DNA from: Gymnogyps californianus
Taxonomy: Eukaryota > Chordata > Aves > Accipitriformes > Cathartidae
Length of the DNA: 64,000 nt
Direction: 5' to 3'
Assembly: GCF_018139145.2 (NCBI RefSeq)
Contig: NC_059500.1
Coordinates: forward strand, 31,539,437 to 31,603,436
The notes beneath the pieces were generated by a model. The model had not been told where the DNA came from. It did not search any database and saw only the letters and a program-made list of their open reading frames with translations. Numbering within the stretch: the stretch's first letter is position 1; each line of letters begins with the position of its first letter. The translations under genes and the position numbers were made by a program. Below are positions 1 through 14,300 of the stretch, piece after piece.

Positions 1-3000
1 AGGCTGCAGATTCCCCATCTGTGCCACATCTGAGCTGGCTAATGCAGCGGAAAAAGAAACCACCCAATGCCTGGGTCTCTGAGGAGGTGATGTGCTCTGC
101 TTCCCTCCTCCCCAGCAGGGCTGAGGTAATGCCGCTGCAGGCTAGGAGGCAGCTGGGAGCAAAAGCCGGGTTTGAGGGGAGGGCTGGTGCTGTCCCTTGC
201 AAGGCAGCTGCCCATCACCCAGCCCTGGGCACTGAGGTGGCAGCTGCGGCCGCTGCACTCCAATTTGGTTTTTTTACCTCTGTTTGTGTTGAGAAGAATT
301 TGACCTTTTCTCTCTGATCCAGACATCTGGCCTGAGTCACCCAGACATTTATGCTGCCGGGAATATGGTCTGTGCCGTAGGACAGGGAGAGGAGAGCATT
401 TGCTAGCCTGGGGGAGGATGATCCTGCAAGCCTCTGCCACGCTGGCATCTAGCTGTTGGTTTGCTTCACTGCAAAGGGGGATATGGGGTTTGGCACCGCC
501 CGTCCTGAGATTTGCACAAGGGAAGGCAGTATTTCTTACACCATCGATCATCGTTTTCTGCATGAGGGCCGTATTAAATCCCAAAACATTACTGTGAACA
601 GGCAATCAGCAAAGAAATGGGGTATTTTTAGTGCATTTATGAAGGAAATCTGTATTTTTTGTCCAAAGGCTTGATTTAAGTTTCCAGTTAGTTATATCAA
701 AAAAATGATTGCAGCAAAAGCTGACACAAAAACTGGCGGCTTGCTAAGTAGTTATGAGGGCTTGTCACAGCTACAGGGCACTCCAGATTGCTTAAGAATT
801 TAAAATTCAAGCATACGGCATGTATTTTGACACAGCCCAACCTAGAATTAAAAAAAAAAAAAAAAAAAAGACAGAGGCAGGCACCCGGCAGTCAGCTTCT
901 GTGAAGATGGCAAACAGTCAACTCTGCAGGAATGTCTAGCCTGGTTCAGTGGCTAAGCTGCTGCAAATCCCCCGGCCAAGGGCAGTGATGGGGAGCAGGG
1001 AGCTAACACCACGCAGGCGACCCGGCTGTGGCCTGGGCACTGGGCTGAAGTTCAGCTGGGCAAACAGGGCACGGGAAACTGGAGGCGACGTCAGAAGCTG
1101 CTGGCCGTGGCAGATAGCAGTGTGAAAGCACCACAAGGGATGGCTGGATCTCACAGCTTGGTTAAGGGGGAGTTGTGTGAGAAGTGGCCAAACTGCACAG
1201 GCAGTTGCTGGGGATATTTTGGGGAGAGGAGCCTTGCAAGGCCAGTGGTGCTCTGGTAATCCTATCAGCTGAGATTGCCTAGGTAACGGTATTGAAAATA
1301 CCAAGTTTGGGTATGCCATGTAGCAAAACTGGGACCCAAGGCAAAAAAGCAATTATGGTGGATTGCTTGTTTGCAAGGAGTCTTGGGTGGAAAACAGGAG
1401 GTCAAGAAACAGGAAAATGGGTAAGTTATGCAGTGTCAAGGTGCTGCCAAGGTGTGCCCATCAAGCAGCCCCACACTTGATCATCGGAGTGGGAGCAGGG
1501 CAGCAAACCAAACCCATTTTTCTGACCATACCACATGGATCAAACCTGCCTTTGGTCACAACATGGGGCCACAGGGTGCTTTCCCTCACCAGCAGGGCAG
1601 CACCCGGGTGGATGCATGGATTGAGCATCACGGCATTGCCTGATCCCAGCAGCTGTTCCAGTGCTGTTCCAGGCAGCTGGCACCTGCCTCTTCCCACCAC
1701 TTCCTAAGACAAATATTAATCATCTGGGTCAAAAATTCATGGCTGAAAATACTTTCTCTCACCACCCCACCCCCTCAGAAAAAAAAAAAAAGGAGTATAT
1801 GCAATCAGTGGTCTGTAAAGAATAACCAATGCATAAACTCTATAATCTTTTGCCTATAAAGGTGCTCTCTTGCTCATTATTCTCCTCTCACAGGGAGATG
1901 AGAGGAGTACAGGAAACTCACTTCCAATTTATTTCTCCTCATTCAAAACGCAGAAAACCACATGTAAGCCATCATCCAGGTACTCGCCAGAAAACAGGTC
2001 AGGAGACTGCATTTCAAATCAAATAGAGATTCTCTCTTTCCATGAGGGAGAAGAAGGCTAGCAATAAAAAAAAAATAAATTGTAATAATAAAAAACCCCA
2101 ACCAGAAACACCATTATCCACAGATGGAAAGACTGAGTTAATCGTTTATTGGATTTTCCTCTGTGTGTCTGGATTTTTCTGGACACAGCTGGGAAAACAT
2201 TTTTCTTTTCTTGTTTTACTCAGAAAAACAGGGTCACCATCACAACTCTTTCTTTCTGAATTAAGGGTGGAAAAGTAGCTGCAACAGCACAAGGGGAACA
2301 GCAGATTTGGAGGTAAGGTGCAGACGAGGAAACAACTGGGCATGTGTAAAGAGGGTAACCTTTCTGTTATTTCTTATGAAGAGTCAGATAGCACTAATAA
2401 ATCATTATAGTAATGCCCAGGGTGACAGCCACTGCAGGGAATGGGTTAGTGCACGCACAGGCTAGTTAGCTGGCATTGCTGTGAGGAGGGCTGTGCTGCC
2501 AGTATCATCGTTCTTCACGTGGCTCTTTCCTCACAGGTTGTCAGGCTGGGTTGGCCTCATACCTAAAGCTCCTGGAAACTTCCCTTTTGGGGGTTAACTG
2601 ACTCTTGTCTTGCTCCTTACCCCACTGACAATTCTCTAGAGTCTTGCCATGTCCAGGACTCCAGGAAACATAATTTTTCCAGATCTTCCATCTCTTGTCT
2701 CCAGAGATTTCACTTCACTCCCTCCTCCATCTCACATGTTCCTTGGGAGGAAAGGAAATGACCAACATTCCCTGCCTGGGAAGCCCTGTAACTGGCCAAA
2801 ATTAGAGCATTTCATGGGAAATCTCAGATGCTTGTTATTCCACCCATCAGACTTTGGGGATCTCCGATTTGACATTTATCTCCGAAAAACAGGGATTTCA
2901 CCCTGCTGAATGTCTCTGCTTTGGCAGGTTCATGGTTACCTCCTAGGTCTCTGCTGTCACCTCTTCTCTTAATCTTAACCTTTGCCCTTCCCCATCTCTA

Positions 3001-6000
3001 GCAAATCTCTCTTTTTGGCCTCCTCTTTAGCAAAGAGCTGCAGGGTCCTGAAATCAGCCCATATGCAGTGGGTACAACCTTCTGAGCAGGTCGCCAGTGA
3101 CAGCCAAGAGCACTATCCCCTCCCCAGCAAACAGCCACAGCTCCTGGGATTTTGTGTGGGACTGATAAGCCCACAGCAGGGACAGGTCATTAAATCTTTT
3201 CCTTGCCGACTCCCTCCAAAAGTGGCAGCCCCGTGCAGCATTCATGGTGTCACCTAGGGGCCCTACTAAAAGCTCTCCAGAGTGAAGAACCCAAGGAAGG
3301 GTCCCAGCCAGGTTGAGGTTGGCCATGTTCTTCCCAAGCACTTCCAAAAGTGATGGAGAAATAGTCGGTTACTCCTAGGCTGCCAAGTCCTACTGAGTTC
3401 TGCTTGTACTGCTCCCCAGCACTAAGGGTGCAACCCAGCCATCACTCTGGGCAGGGGAAAGCCCTCCATCCTGCTTCTGACACAGAAGCAAGAGGCCAGG
3501 TCTAGGAGTCCAGGATGCTCCAGCAGGGCAATGCCAACAGTGGAGGCAGGGAAAAGCAGATTTCAGTCAGTTCCCAGGAGCTCAGTGTTGCTTCTGTGGC
3601 TGGATCTGTGCTAATGAGGGAGGTTGCTAGGGATCAAATCACCAAGACTCCTTCCCCCAACTTGCCACATAAAGGTTAAAGGAGAGAATCACAGTTTGGT
3701 TTATTTGCAATGTCATGCATATGGTAAGGGGGGATTTGGCCTTTGGGAGGATATGAGGGAAGGGGCTTTTTCACTGCCTTCTAGCACAGATCATGCATCA
3801 CACCAGCATCATCAGCCCCACAAGTCAATCTGACATGCACAGCTTTTCAGATCTGTCCCAGAGGATACAGTGCCTAGCAGAAAAGCAAAGGAAGAATGTA
3901 AGGAAAGAGAGACCTTCCTCTCAGACTGAAGCACCCAGCCATATGTTCATCAAGTCAACAGCGCTTTGTTGAATCAGATTAATCAATCAAAGGCCATCTC
4001 AAAATAAGTCTGCAAAACCTCTGCCTAAGCGTGGTTACTCTTAGGCGTCTTCCTCTCAGAGCCCCATCTGCCCTAGACTCAGTGATTCCTCTGCTGTCCC
4101 TGCCTTGTGCCTGGCTATGGTAACCAGATGGATTCACTAGCAAAGTAGCCCATCTAGACTAAGAACCACAAGAAGAAAGAGTGTTTTGCATGAACATCAG
4201 CAGAGGTGTTCAAAAGTGCACTCAATCAAACACACAGGTGAGGGGAGCACACTGTATTTGAGCAGAACAGAAATGCTCCAGGTGGTCTTTTCCCCTCCTG
4301 CATAACATATGTGATTCTACAGAATGGTATCCTTTCTAAGGAAACCTTAGCCAGTCTCACATAAATCATTCTGGTCTTGACCTCCAAAAGGAGATGCCAA
4401 ATACTGCAACTGTATGGTATGCTATGATCAAGGGAAGCATACAGTTCAAGCCAAGATACTGTGGCTTTGTGTTTTTGGCTTTCTTAGACACTGGCATCCT
4501 CCTGTAAAGTCCCCCTGTACGGTTTTCCCCCTTTCATGTGTGTCTTCTTTCTCCTGCTACAGATGGTTCAGACTCGACTGAGACTGCACACCATATACCA
4601 AGCCAGTGAGAGGTGAGGGGAAGGGAACATCTATTCAATGGCCTTTTTTTTTGGTAGGGTAAATAGCAGCTTTTTACAGCACTACCAGTGTCTGGAAAAC
4701 CCGAGTCAGAGGAGGACTGCCACAGCTACAACTATGGCTGCACTGACATGCAACAAGCAGCCTTCAGAGTCAAGCAAATGTAAGGCACATCACCCCACTG
4801 TCCTCCCCAAAATGAGATCATTATGGCCCGCAACTCCGGCACATTCATGCAGCAGCCACTGCCTGAAATGCTGCAGCCAAAAAGGGAATCAACATTGCTG
4901 AGAAGAAAAGTACTAGGAAGATCTGCTTCCTCTGCTGAAACAAAGCTGCAACAGGTGTCGACAACAAACAGCTGGAAACGGCCAGGCACATCCATATCCC
5001 TCCCCAGCTCTCCCCAGGCAGTGAGCACACATCAGTCACAAATGATGGGTGGAAGGTTAAATGGTGACAATTAAGTACATTTCACTGGGACAGAGCAAGC
5101 CCAGCCAACATGAACAGATCGATACCAACTTTGCTCGGAAGTGGAAGGTCTCTGCAGGCAGGTCTCTTGGCAGATTTTCTAAACAAAGGAAGACACCATT
5201 TGTTCCCACAGCAGAGAACAGGAGCCAAAGCTGAAAAAGACTACTCGAGCCGGAGGTATCGTGTGTCAGGCCAGACACCAGAGACAACCACTCTCCAGGT
5301 GCAGCACCATGGTAACAGCCATGGTTTGCAGCGCGGAGAGCTGTGTCACCAGGCATGGGGGGGTATGGTGTTTTCTCCTTCTGTAGCTGGTTTCCTGGGG
5401 CAGCCTGCCACACAAGGCGGCTGCACAGTCTCCTGGGCTAACATCAGCCTTGAAGGGTCATCTGAAAAGATGGAAAGCCCTAGGGGAGCAAGAGCCCTGA
5501 GGTTCCTGGGAGGACAGAGCGAGAAGGGAGGCATAGCTTTGCATCAGGTGACAGGGAGTGTATGCCTGACGTTACCCACTGAAGCTGTGGGTAGAAAACA
5601 GGCTACCAGGGGAAGACTCCTGTCCTCTCTTCTCATGTAAATCTCCTACAGTTTCCTGCTCCTCTCCAAAGCAGAACCCCAGACCTCCTTTCAAACTCCT
5701 CCTCTCTCTCTCTCCCCTCCCCAAATGTCAATCTCAGCATGCATCCTCTAAATTTCCACCTTCTCATGTACCACTCCACTTCCTCACAACCAGCCCCACC
5801 TCTTGCTCCTCACAGCCCTGGCCTCCTACAGCACTCAAACCCAGACCCCAACACAGGAGCTCTCAATCCCCCTGCCCTCCTGCTATATACCGCTGCTGCC
5901 CCCTCGAGGAAGGGTCCCAGCCCCACTGCCGTACATCCCCAATCTCGTGCTCCCTACCTCCCCAGCAATCATTTGTCTTCTTATTGCTCTTTCCCCAGCT

Positions 6001-7460
6001 AATTGTTCATTCCCACCCTGCCCCTGGCCAGGGACCAACCCTCCGTCAGTAAGATGGGCACACAGACTTGACATTCAACACTACTTGAAGCAGCAGGAAA
6101 GCTGTAGGAAGTTCCCACCCACCCCACTCTCGTTCCTGCCCACCATCTGGACGTTATGCCAAATGCCACATCTACCCAGGCCCACCCTGTGCCGACAGAA
6201 TGCTGTAGCCAAGAAACATCGTTTTCCATCTGAGCTTTTTTCCCTACATTTTTTCCCCCGAATGAATTGATGCTATCACCTTTGCTCCCCCCACCCTTTA
6301 CCTCAGCCTTACTTTTCCATCAGCAACTGGATAAAACAGCTCCTGCCTGCTCCTGTGCTATAGCCCTCAGCATTAGGTTTTAGCATTTCCATACATCTTC
6401 CTCCGCACCCTAGATAACTGTACTAAAAGCCAGGCTGGCAGGCTATACAGCATCTATCTCTTTTCTTCCCCTTACTTCCAGGAAATCCTCACCAGGAATG
6501 CAGAAGGCATGAAATGGACAACACAGTACTCTAGCATGGAGATCCAATCTCCTGCAAAGCGGGTTTTATCTGAACAACCGAGCGTGTTGGTGGGCATTGC
6601 CTGCCATTTCCCACTCCCTATCACTCACCATCTCCGTGTGGATCCAGCGTCTACAGGTGAAACAGATGTGCTGCTCCTGACTCCCTCAAATCCAAAAATC
6701 CTTTATTCTATTTCCGACAGCTTGTGTTTTTTTGCCTTCAGCATCATACTGACTTTTTACAACTCCATTAAACCAGCTTTACAACTCCATAGCTATCTCA
6801 AGATCAAATCCAAGTCCAAATTCAGCCCAAGGGAAAAAGCTGCTCACTCCCACAAGTATGTGTTCCAATCCTTCACAATTCTTTTCCATTTATATTTTTA
6901 AATTAGGATGCTAGATTTTTGATAGCTGGTGCAGAAGCCACATGCTGTTTTCTTCCCTTTCCTTGATGTCAGAAAGACTCGTCTCCTGGCTTGAAGAGCT
7001 TGCTGGATTCCTGTTTTCTGAGAGAAGCCGAAGATGAAGAGGTATGTATGGTGATGAAGTGATAACTATCTGAGACAGTTGTGGGAGATGCAAGCTTGGT
7101 TCAAAGCCTGCTGGAGTTGGTGAAAGCTATCACTGACTGCTTTGGCCTTTGGAGTCTCCTTTGGTTCTAAAAGCTTTAGGTTCTTCCCAAACTTTGGATT
7201 TCCAATGGCTGTCTTAAAAATAAATTTTTAGTCTGATTCTGATCCTGCTGAGCACATTCAACCTTTACTGCTTTGAGCAGTAGTGGCAAACAGTCAGCTG
7301 TGCTCAGGATAAGGCTGTTGTGCAAGTGTTTTCAAGTGCAGGACAAACAATTCTTAATTATAGTTTTTCATACTGACAGACTTCTCTGAAGTCCAGGGTG
7401 CACGCTCATGAATTAATCCTCCTACATCACCTGTCAAAAAGGCAAACACTAGCAATCTGA

Positions 7461-7530
7461 CCTCTCAGAGGAAACAACCAAGGTAGAGAAGTTAAATGAC
7501 ATGATCAAACCACAGATGGAAGTGAGTATT
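7461..7530 (-). repeat. Possible MIR-like ancient SINE fragment
   Basis: The plus strand reads like a degraded antisense MIR/CORE-SINE core: a stretch with gaggaaac, then gttaaatgacatgatcaaac and cacagatggaagtgag, similar in order to the usual 'gttaagtaacttgcccaaggtcacacagc' region. It is short and diverged, so this is a pattern-level call only. Confidence 0.3.
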
Positions 7531-8297
7531 ACAGTCAATATGAAAAGGCTGCTCTTTGCATGGCAATAAACCAGATGTCTTTCAGCTTGGCGCCTCTCAG
7601 TCCCTACTAAACACATGGTTCAGTCCCACTGAAGATAGTCACATACATGAAATTAGGGAGGCACACAACTGCTTTATAAAACTGGGACCCAAATACCTCA
7701 GATTTACATTCACATTTTTAGACACTAGTCAAGCGCAGTGCTGAAGCATGAGCTCCAGTGCATTTACCACATCTGAAATGGCCACAAAATAGCCAGCCAG
7801 CCCAGCTACCTGAGGAGTGGGCTTTGCTGAACAGAGCCCTCAAGGAGGGCCTGAATTTCCCCAGGTTGCCTGAGCTTGAGCTCTTGGAACTGGCTGGAAA
7901 AAGAAGAGAATGATATTCTGAGGCACTCAGGTTTGTCCCTCCTTCTTCTGCTTGAATGGGGAACACCTTTCAGTCAGTGACCTCAGATTAATAAACCTGA
8001 CTCCCATCTTGGATTTGAGTTTGAGGGGATTATCTGAGTTGGATGGGAGATTTTTGCCTTTTTTTGCAAGTCGGTATTTGTCAATGTGTTAGCAGCTCCC
8101 TTGATACCAACAGAAGATCACTGTTTTCTGTAGGTAAAATATAAAGGTTCAGCTTTTCCAAAGAACTCCTCAGGCAGCAGTTCTTTAGACAGACCTATGG
8201 GAGGCAGACGGATTTGCACTGGAGGTTAGCAACAGCCAAGAGAACAGTGGAAAACCCTTCTACTTCCCATAATGGGAATGTGATTATTGCTAAAATA

Positions 8298-8331
8298 ACT
8301 TGCTTAAATAATGGACTTGCTTAAATAATGG
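8298..8331. repeat. Perfect 17-bp tandem duplication
   Basis: The unit acttgcttaaataatgg occurs twice head to tail with no mismatch (8,298-8,314 and 8,315-8,331). It looks like a simple replication-slippage duplication in intergenic DNA, and no function is suggested. Confidence 0.9.
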
Positions 8332-11019
8332 CTTTGATCTCCAAAGAAAACAAATACTGCAGGCTTATGATGACACAAAACTACCATATCATCTGGTGGC
8401 ATGACAGGAATCCTTTTTGCATTTTGTGCATCCTCCCTGCATTTCCTGCACAGAATGCATTTTTGGAATGCAACATGAACATTGCAAAGGCAATCTTTGT
8501 ATCAAGGCTATGGGCCTCACGCCATACAGCTGCACTTGATGCAGCCTGAGGATTTGCAGGTACCTCACCAAGGGTCTCTTCTGGATATAAAACATTCAAA
8601 CACATGAAAAGAAGCGTTGTGCTATGTGCACTGAGGTAACCTGGCAAAAAGACATTGCCAAAGAACCTTTATCTTTTCTCTTTAGAAAGCCATGTTTGAA
8701 TTTAATAAAGCCAGAAGATCTCTGGGATCCAAGGGGTACTTTACAAGAATTGGCAGGGTTGGGCATAGACTCCAGCAATTTACTTTGGCCAATGTGTATG
8801 GCTGGAGATCTAGTAGAGGAAGGTAGCGGAAGTTAAGTAGTTAAGGTAGTTAAGACAGATTGACATCATATATCTTAACAGCCAGCACAAGCATGGGTTT
8901 TCCTATAGATCAGAGCCCACAGAAGGTCTGGGAGATGGTAGTATGCACACCACACAACCCATTGTCCACAACTAATGGATCTCAAGCCACCAAGATCTTC
9001 TCTAAACATGGCAAGACAAGCCACCAGTCAAAACCTCCCCACGTGGACTGGAATCATCCTTAGGGGATGGCACTACGTAATTCAAATGATAATGCAGTAA
9101 TAGACTGGACAGCTATGGGGGAAATTCATGTCCTTGGAGTGGTCTGGAGAATGAAAGCCATCCTGAAGATGAACACAGTGGAATGCTTTCAAAGACCAGA
9201 GCATATTGCAGTAAATAAGGTACAGTACGGATCACCCAAGTTCAATCTGAGTGATGTTTTTTTTTAAAAGCCGATGTTTTGCTGAGTCAAATGACAAGGA
9301 GGCTAATAAAGGTGTCCTGGAAGGCAATACTTTGTACTGAGATTCTGTGGTTCCCCCCTTGCCATATCCTTCAACCCATCACCTTAGCTTCTCCCTCTAG
9401 TCCCAAAAGAAGGCACCATCACAGATGGGGACCAACTCCAGTCCTTCTGAACTCAGTCTCATCCTTCAGCCACAAAGGTGTCTTCATCTCCTGTGCCCAC
9501 AGTCTGCTGAAGCAGTACTGAGAGCAGTGCTGAACACTGGATCAATGAGGATCCAGCCTAGGCAGGGATTTTATATTCAGTGTGTCGTCCCATGGAGTCT
9601 GCTGGGTTTGGCCCCCTGGTTTTTGAGGTGCAGGCTTTCTCTTGAGCGCCTGACTTGACCAACTCACAGGCAGCAACAATTTGATTAAACAGTGCTCATT
9701 TTAGCCTGGTTTTCTAAGAAAACAAGAGCTTACGGGGTTATGCTACCTGTTATCTGTTTGTTCATCTGTCTGCTTCCCGTAATATCTTTGGAACCAGTTA
9801 GCTGATTTCAAACAAAAGTAGGACAGAGGTCTCAGGGAAAATTAGATTAATGGAAATCAGCACTTTATTAATGCTTGTTCCAAGAGAAAGCCAGGGAGAA
9901 GCACACCCCTTTGTGCAGCGGGCAGCAGTCAGCATTGGCAAGTGGTCCACTCATCTAGGCACCTTTTTTGCCTGCCAGCAGTATCCACCAGGACACAAAT
10001 GGGTGCATGAGGTAAGGCCAAAAGAGTGAATCCGTAGGAGCGGAGACTTCACAAAACATTGCACTTTTTGTTACCATTGGTAGAAGTTCCTTGTGATTCA
10101 TGTGCCCTGCTAGCAGGCAAACAAGGCCATAGTTTTCTTGGTGATTCAACACCAACAACACAGCTGGTCCCTTTGAAATTCTGCCAGCTCTAACTAGAGG
10201 ACTCCTTCATTTTCTTTGCTGGCAGAGGGAAGAGCTCCTGGTTACCAAAGGACAACTCTTTGGTAAACACCCAGGTTGCTGCCTCAACACCACAGACAGA
10301 GAAGGAATTATGAAGAAAACAGCTGAACCAAGTTATGGCATGGCATTCACCGTTGCCCACCCTTTCCTGAGTCTATGTCAATCCCAGCAAGAACTTCTTC
10401 ATGGCGTATAGGGGGCAGAGCTGCATTGCAATGTTTAATCCTGAGGCATCCCTGGTTGTTTTGGTAGTCACTCAAAATGTAGAAGGCTCTTTCAGTGACA
10501 ACGGACTGGCTCTTGGCAGTAGCTGCTTGTTATCAACACACTGTAAAAATCTCGAGGTATAAATACGAGTTACTTTCTCTCAGAAATTGACATTATCTTA
10601 CACAAGATGTCTGGGGGGAACCCAGAAAGTCAGGTAGTCTAAAATGTCTCAACCTTCTTTAACCAGGAAAGAAAAGGCTACAAGCCATCTAGCATTTCAG
10701 AACCTGATGATGATTAGGAGGGATAGTAATGCATGAGTACATTACTCAGCATTTGGTCAAAGTGTTACCATTTTACAAAATGCTATTTTTACTGGTTTTG
10801 CCCCCAACATGTCAAATAATCCCTCAGAGCAGAGGGCAGAGATCTGCCACATCCCTGCTGGCTGCGAACTGAGGGGTTTCTTCAGAATGTTTTCCCATTG
10901 CCCTTTCACGCTGCATGTCTCATGGACTGTTACTCTGTGGTCCATATTCCACAGGTTAAAAATGCTAATCTAGCCCATACCAGCTGTGTGAATGCAGGAA
11001 CACCATTTTAACCATCCCT

Positions 11020-11310
11020 ATTATTTCCAGGCCTGGGTATCCTACTTTTTCCCAGGCAATCTTTTCAAATGTTTCACTATCTTGACAAGTGGAAAACATC
11101 TAATCTAAATTTCCCTTCCTGTAATTTCAGCCTGCTGCTTTTATCTTATCCACCATGGACAGAGAGAACAGATTACGCCTTTCTCTCCTGAAGCACTCTT
11201 GTAATTACATGAAAAAGGATCATATGACCCCCAAGTCACCTCTTCTCTAAATTAAAACAACCTTGGCTTTTGTTCAGCCTTCCTTATAAGTCCTGTTGCC
11301 TGTGTAACTT
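11020..11310 (-). mobile_element. CR1-type LINE 3' fragment, old, antisense
   Basis: The plus strand carries the hallmark antisense CR1 3' region: 'catctaatctaaatttccct', then the region resembling the 'cttgtcctatc' block, then a block with 'gaccccca' and 'ctcttctc', and finally 'ttcagccttccttataagtc'. It is heavily diverged with no reading frame left, and is best read as an ancient CR1/L3-like tail in the minus orientation. The exact subfamily cannot be named by eye. Confidence 0.6.
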
Positions 11311-14300
11311 GTTCGTATTGAGATAGGCCTACCTGCCGGATAAAGCCAAAATGCAACAGTCTACCTTCTCATTAGAGCTGAGCAGTGATTACTGCATCTA
11401 CCTGTCACCAAGTGTGAAGAAAATGTTCTGGGCTTATAGACCATGCATTTTTGGGACCCAGAGCTAGAAATAGTGAGATTCAAACCCAAGTTCTGCTGCT
11501 GCCAGTCTGCCTGGTCCTAGGTAAATTGAATCCCAGTTCACAGCTCCTTCACTTGACAGACAGGTCTAGAAATAACAATTTGCTTAACTTAGCATAGCAT
11601 TACCAAGGTAATATAAAGTTGGAGATTGTGCAGATGTTGTAAAGTCTGGTGGAAGAGCTCACTCGTATGACAGACTTCCATCTGGATAGGCGTTCTCCCT
11701 TAGAAGTTATTTTAAAAATTTTGTCCTGAAATACTACAGGTATCTTTAAAAATCAAAGTTCTTTGAGAGTGACTACATCAATCTGCTGGGATATCAGTAG
11801 CTTCCAAGTAAATGTGGGGAAGTGCAGGACTTCAGAATACTAGGAATCCCATGGGTAAGAATCGATATTTGAAGCCCTCCAAGTGAATGATTAAACCGAT
11901 TTGCCTAACATTGCTGTGACTCACGGGTTTCCTAGTATCAAGCCGTCTGAACCCGCTAGGAGGATTCTCCAGTAGGTGTATTCCTCCTCCATAGGAGATG
12001 ATTACGAGTATCAGAATGCTTTCTGGTTCAGGCTGGTCTTTCTATTTTTGTATCACTGCAGGAGAGATCCACATGGAATCACTCAAACACCTACTGATAA
12101 GACTTTTCCTCCAGACTGGAACTTTCTATACAATGACCTTCCTTTAGTTGTACTGGCCAAGAGACTCTATATCAAAGCTTCGTACAGAGTTTCATAGGCT
12201 TCCTGACTTAAAAAGAGAAGGATTTGGTTTGTTCTGGTTTTAAAACATTAAATTATAACAGAGATCTCTCTGCAATAACAATCACAGAGAGCACCGTTTC
12301 AGAGCATTTTCTGAAATAGTGTAGGCATATTAAAAGACACCAACGTTGCTTGTTTCTACTCTTTATTGAAAGAATGAGTCCCACATGGGTAGATGTAAGC
12401 AAGCAAAAAGAAGCCTGTATTTTTTTGTAAAAGGGAGTGGGCACTGATGTAAGTTACAATCTCCAGGTGAGCCAAGCCCACTTGCAAACACTCTTCACAT
12501 TGCACGTCCACTCAATTCATACCTGTCTACCTGCAGTTTATTCAGGCACTACAGTCGCTCCTGTGTTGTAGCAGGAGTGCTGAGGTGTATCCCACAGCTC
12601 CTGCTGCCTAGAACCTCTCTAGGGATTGCTTTGAGGAGCATGGTGGCAGAACTTGTCTGTTCTGCTCCCAGCACCCATCTTCTTAGCCCATCGGTTTATT
12701 TAACTGAGCTATAACCTGCTCAGCATGTTCAACCTGTGTTAACCATAGCTCACTCACAGGTAGATGAAGTAGTCCAGCCTTCAGCTGTGCTCATTGCACC
12801 AGGATTCAGATTGGAAGGACAGAGATGGAGATGACACCATGCCGGACAGATGCGGAGGTAGCTGACAAGTACTGCTGCAAATTTCCCTTGTGTGATTAGC
12901 ACAGTCCTGCAGCTCATTACCCTAAAGAGCAGCAGTGCCTCCTGAACTTTGGTAAGACACTTTATATAACAGGGGAACTTCTCATCTTGCAGTACCAAGA
13001 AAAGCAAGTTTTCTAGGGCTTGAGGGAAGAGCAACTAAGGCAGAAACAGAGGCCTATTATCAGTACTCATTTCAATGCAACTCCAGGCAAAGGAAGCCTT
13101 GAAAGAGGTTATTTACTGAGACTGGAAGAAGGAACAACTTTTCCAGGCAAGTGAGACAAGACTGTTTTTCTACAGGAAAGAGATGTTTATCTAAGCAATG
13201 CATCAATAATTAGGAGAGGTGAGTTACTAGAGTTGATAACTCAGCCTTGCTTAGAAATCTCACTCATTATTCTGGGCTTTTCATTGATGAAAAATGCTCC
13301 AGGACTTAATCCCAAACTCGGGAGTTGAATTAGGGCAGAGGAGCTTGCTCACAACAAAAGAGCAACAAGACTTGCTGCCTCTAACCCCAAGGAAGCCAAG
13401 CACAGCCATCATGGAGTTCCTTTCATTAACAGAGCCATTGGGACTTGCGCTGCAGGCTGTGTGGGTCAATGTCATAAGTAGTATTACTGGTATTACAGTG
13501 GGTCACAGATAAAGAGATAAAGAACAAAATACCTAGAAATTACATGCTTACTATGTGCCAGCATTGATGGTTCTCCACCCAGGTTAACGTGGCCCACACT
13601 AAATCAGCAATGTTCTCCTTCCACATTGGGCATTGCAGGGGTCAGGCTCAGCAAGGCAGCACGGTGTAATGGGGCTAGCTGGTCAGTCAAGGCTTCCCAC
13701 TGGCACTAGCACAGCAACAAGACAACATGAGGGGATGCACATATCTGAAAGAGGCCTGCTTGCATTCATATTGGATCCTAGATGGGAGAGGGTAAAAGAA
13801 ATCACCCAAGAAAGGAAAGTGGTCCCTATTAGCCTCCCCCCTTCTCTTATGCCTGCCCAGGACCATGTGTCTTCTCCATCTCTGGGCTGGGCCTGGCATG
13901 GGACTCCAAGGTAGGAAGGTGCTTTCCCCAGGTAGCTGTCTTGTGTTGGACTCCACCTTCCTTCATACAAATCTGATGCGATGGGTACTTTTGCTTGTCT
14001 CCTCCATCACATAAGGCCTCAGACAAGTTAGGAGGTTAGGAGGCACATTATTGTTCCATCCTCAACTGAAATCATCCTGGATTTCTCCAAGTTAAATATG
14101 TCCAGGTCTGTGCGTAGAAGACCAAGTAGAAGACCCAGAAAATACCTGCCCAAAGAATGGTGGGGTGGCCCTGAAAGATTGATCTCTTGCCACCTGGCTT
14201 TACCTACTTTCATACTAGAGAAGTTAGAGCCTGCTTTAAAGCAATACTTAGCTCCCATCTTATACTCACTTCTCTGCAAGCAAACCTGGGTTCAGAACGC

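Larger units (their letters stand above)
1..11019. other. Intergenic sequence, no gene recognised
   Basis: I see no exon, RNA gene or transposon ORF that I can support here. Open frames are short, overlap on both strands and lack recognisable domains. Visible items are an A20 tract at 850-869, C/T-rich stretches near 5,700, a 17-base tandem duplication at 8,298-8,331 and possible traces of very old repeats (for example 7,461-7,530). It lies upstream of the NIPSNAP3 promoter, so distal regulatory elements are possible, but none can be recognised by eye. Confidence 0.6.

Noticed and set aside
850..869. A20 tract as evidence of a processed pseudogene or SINE tail
   Set aside because: No body, target-site duplication or coding remnant is recognisable beside it.
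5110..5640. 176-codon plus-strand open frame in the left intergenic part
   Set aside because: No recognisable domain, low-complexity and unlike any family I know. It overlaps an open frame on the other strand and shows no splice context or conservation that I can judge.
11455..11540. Another MIR-like fragment
   Set aside because: Only a few short words resemble MIR (attcaaacccaagttctg), too weak to call.
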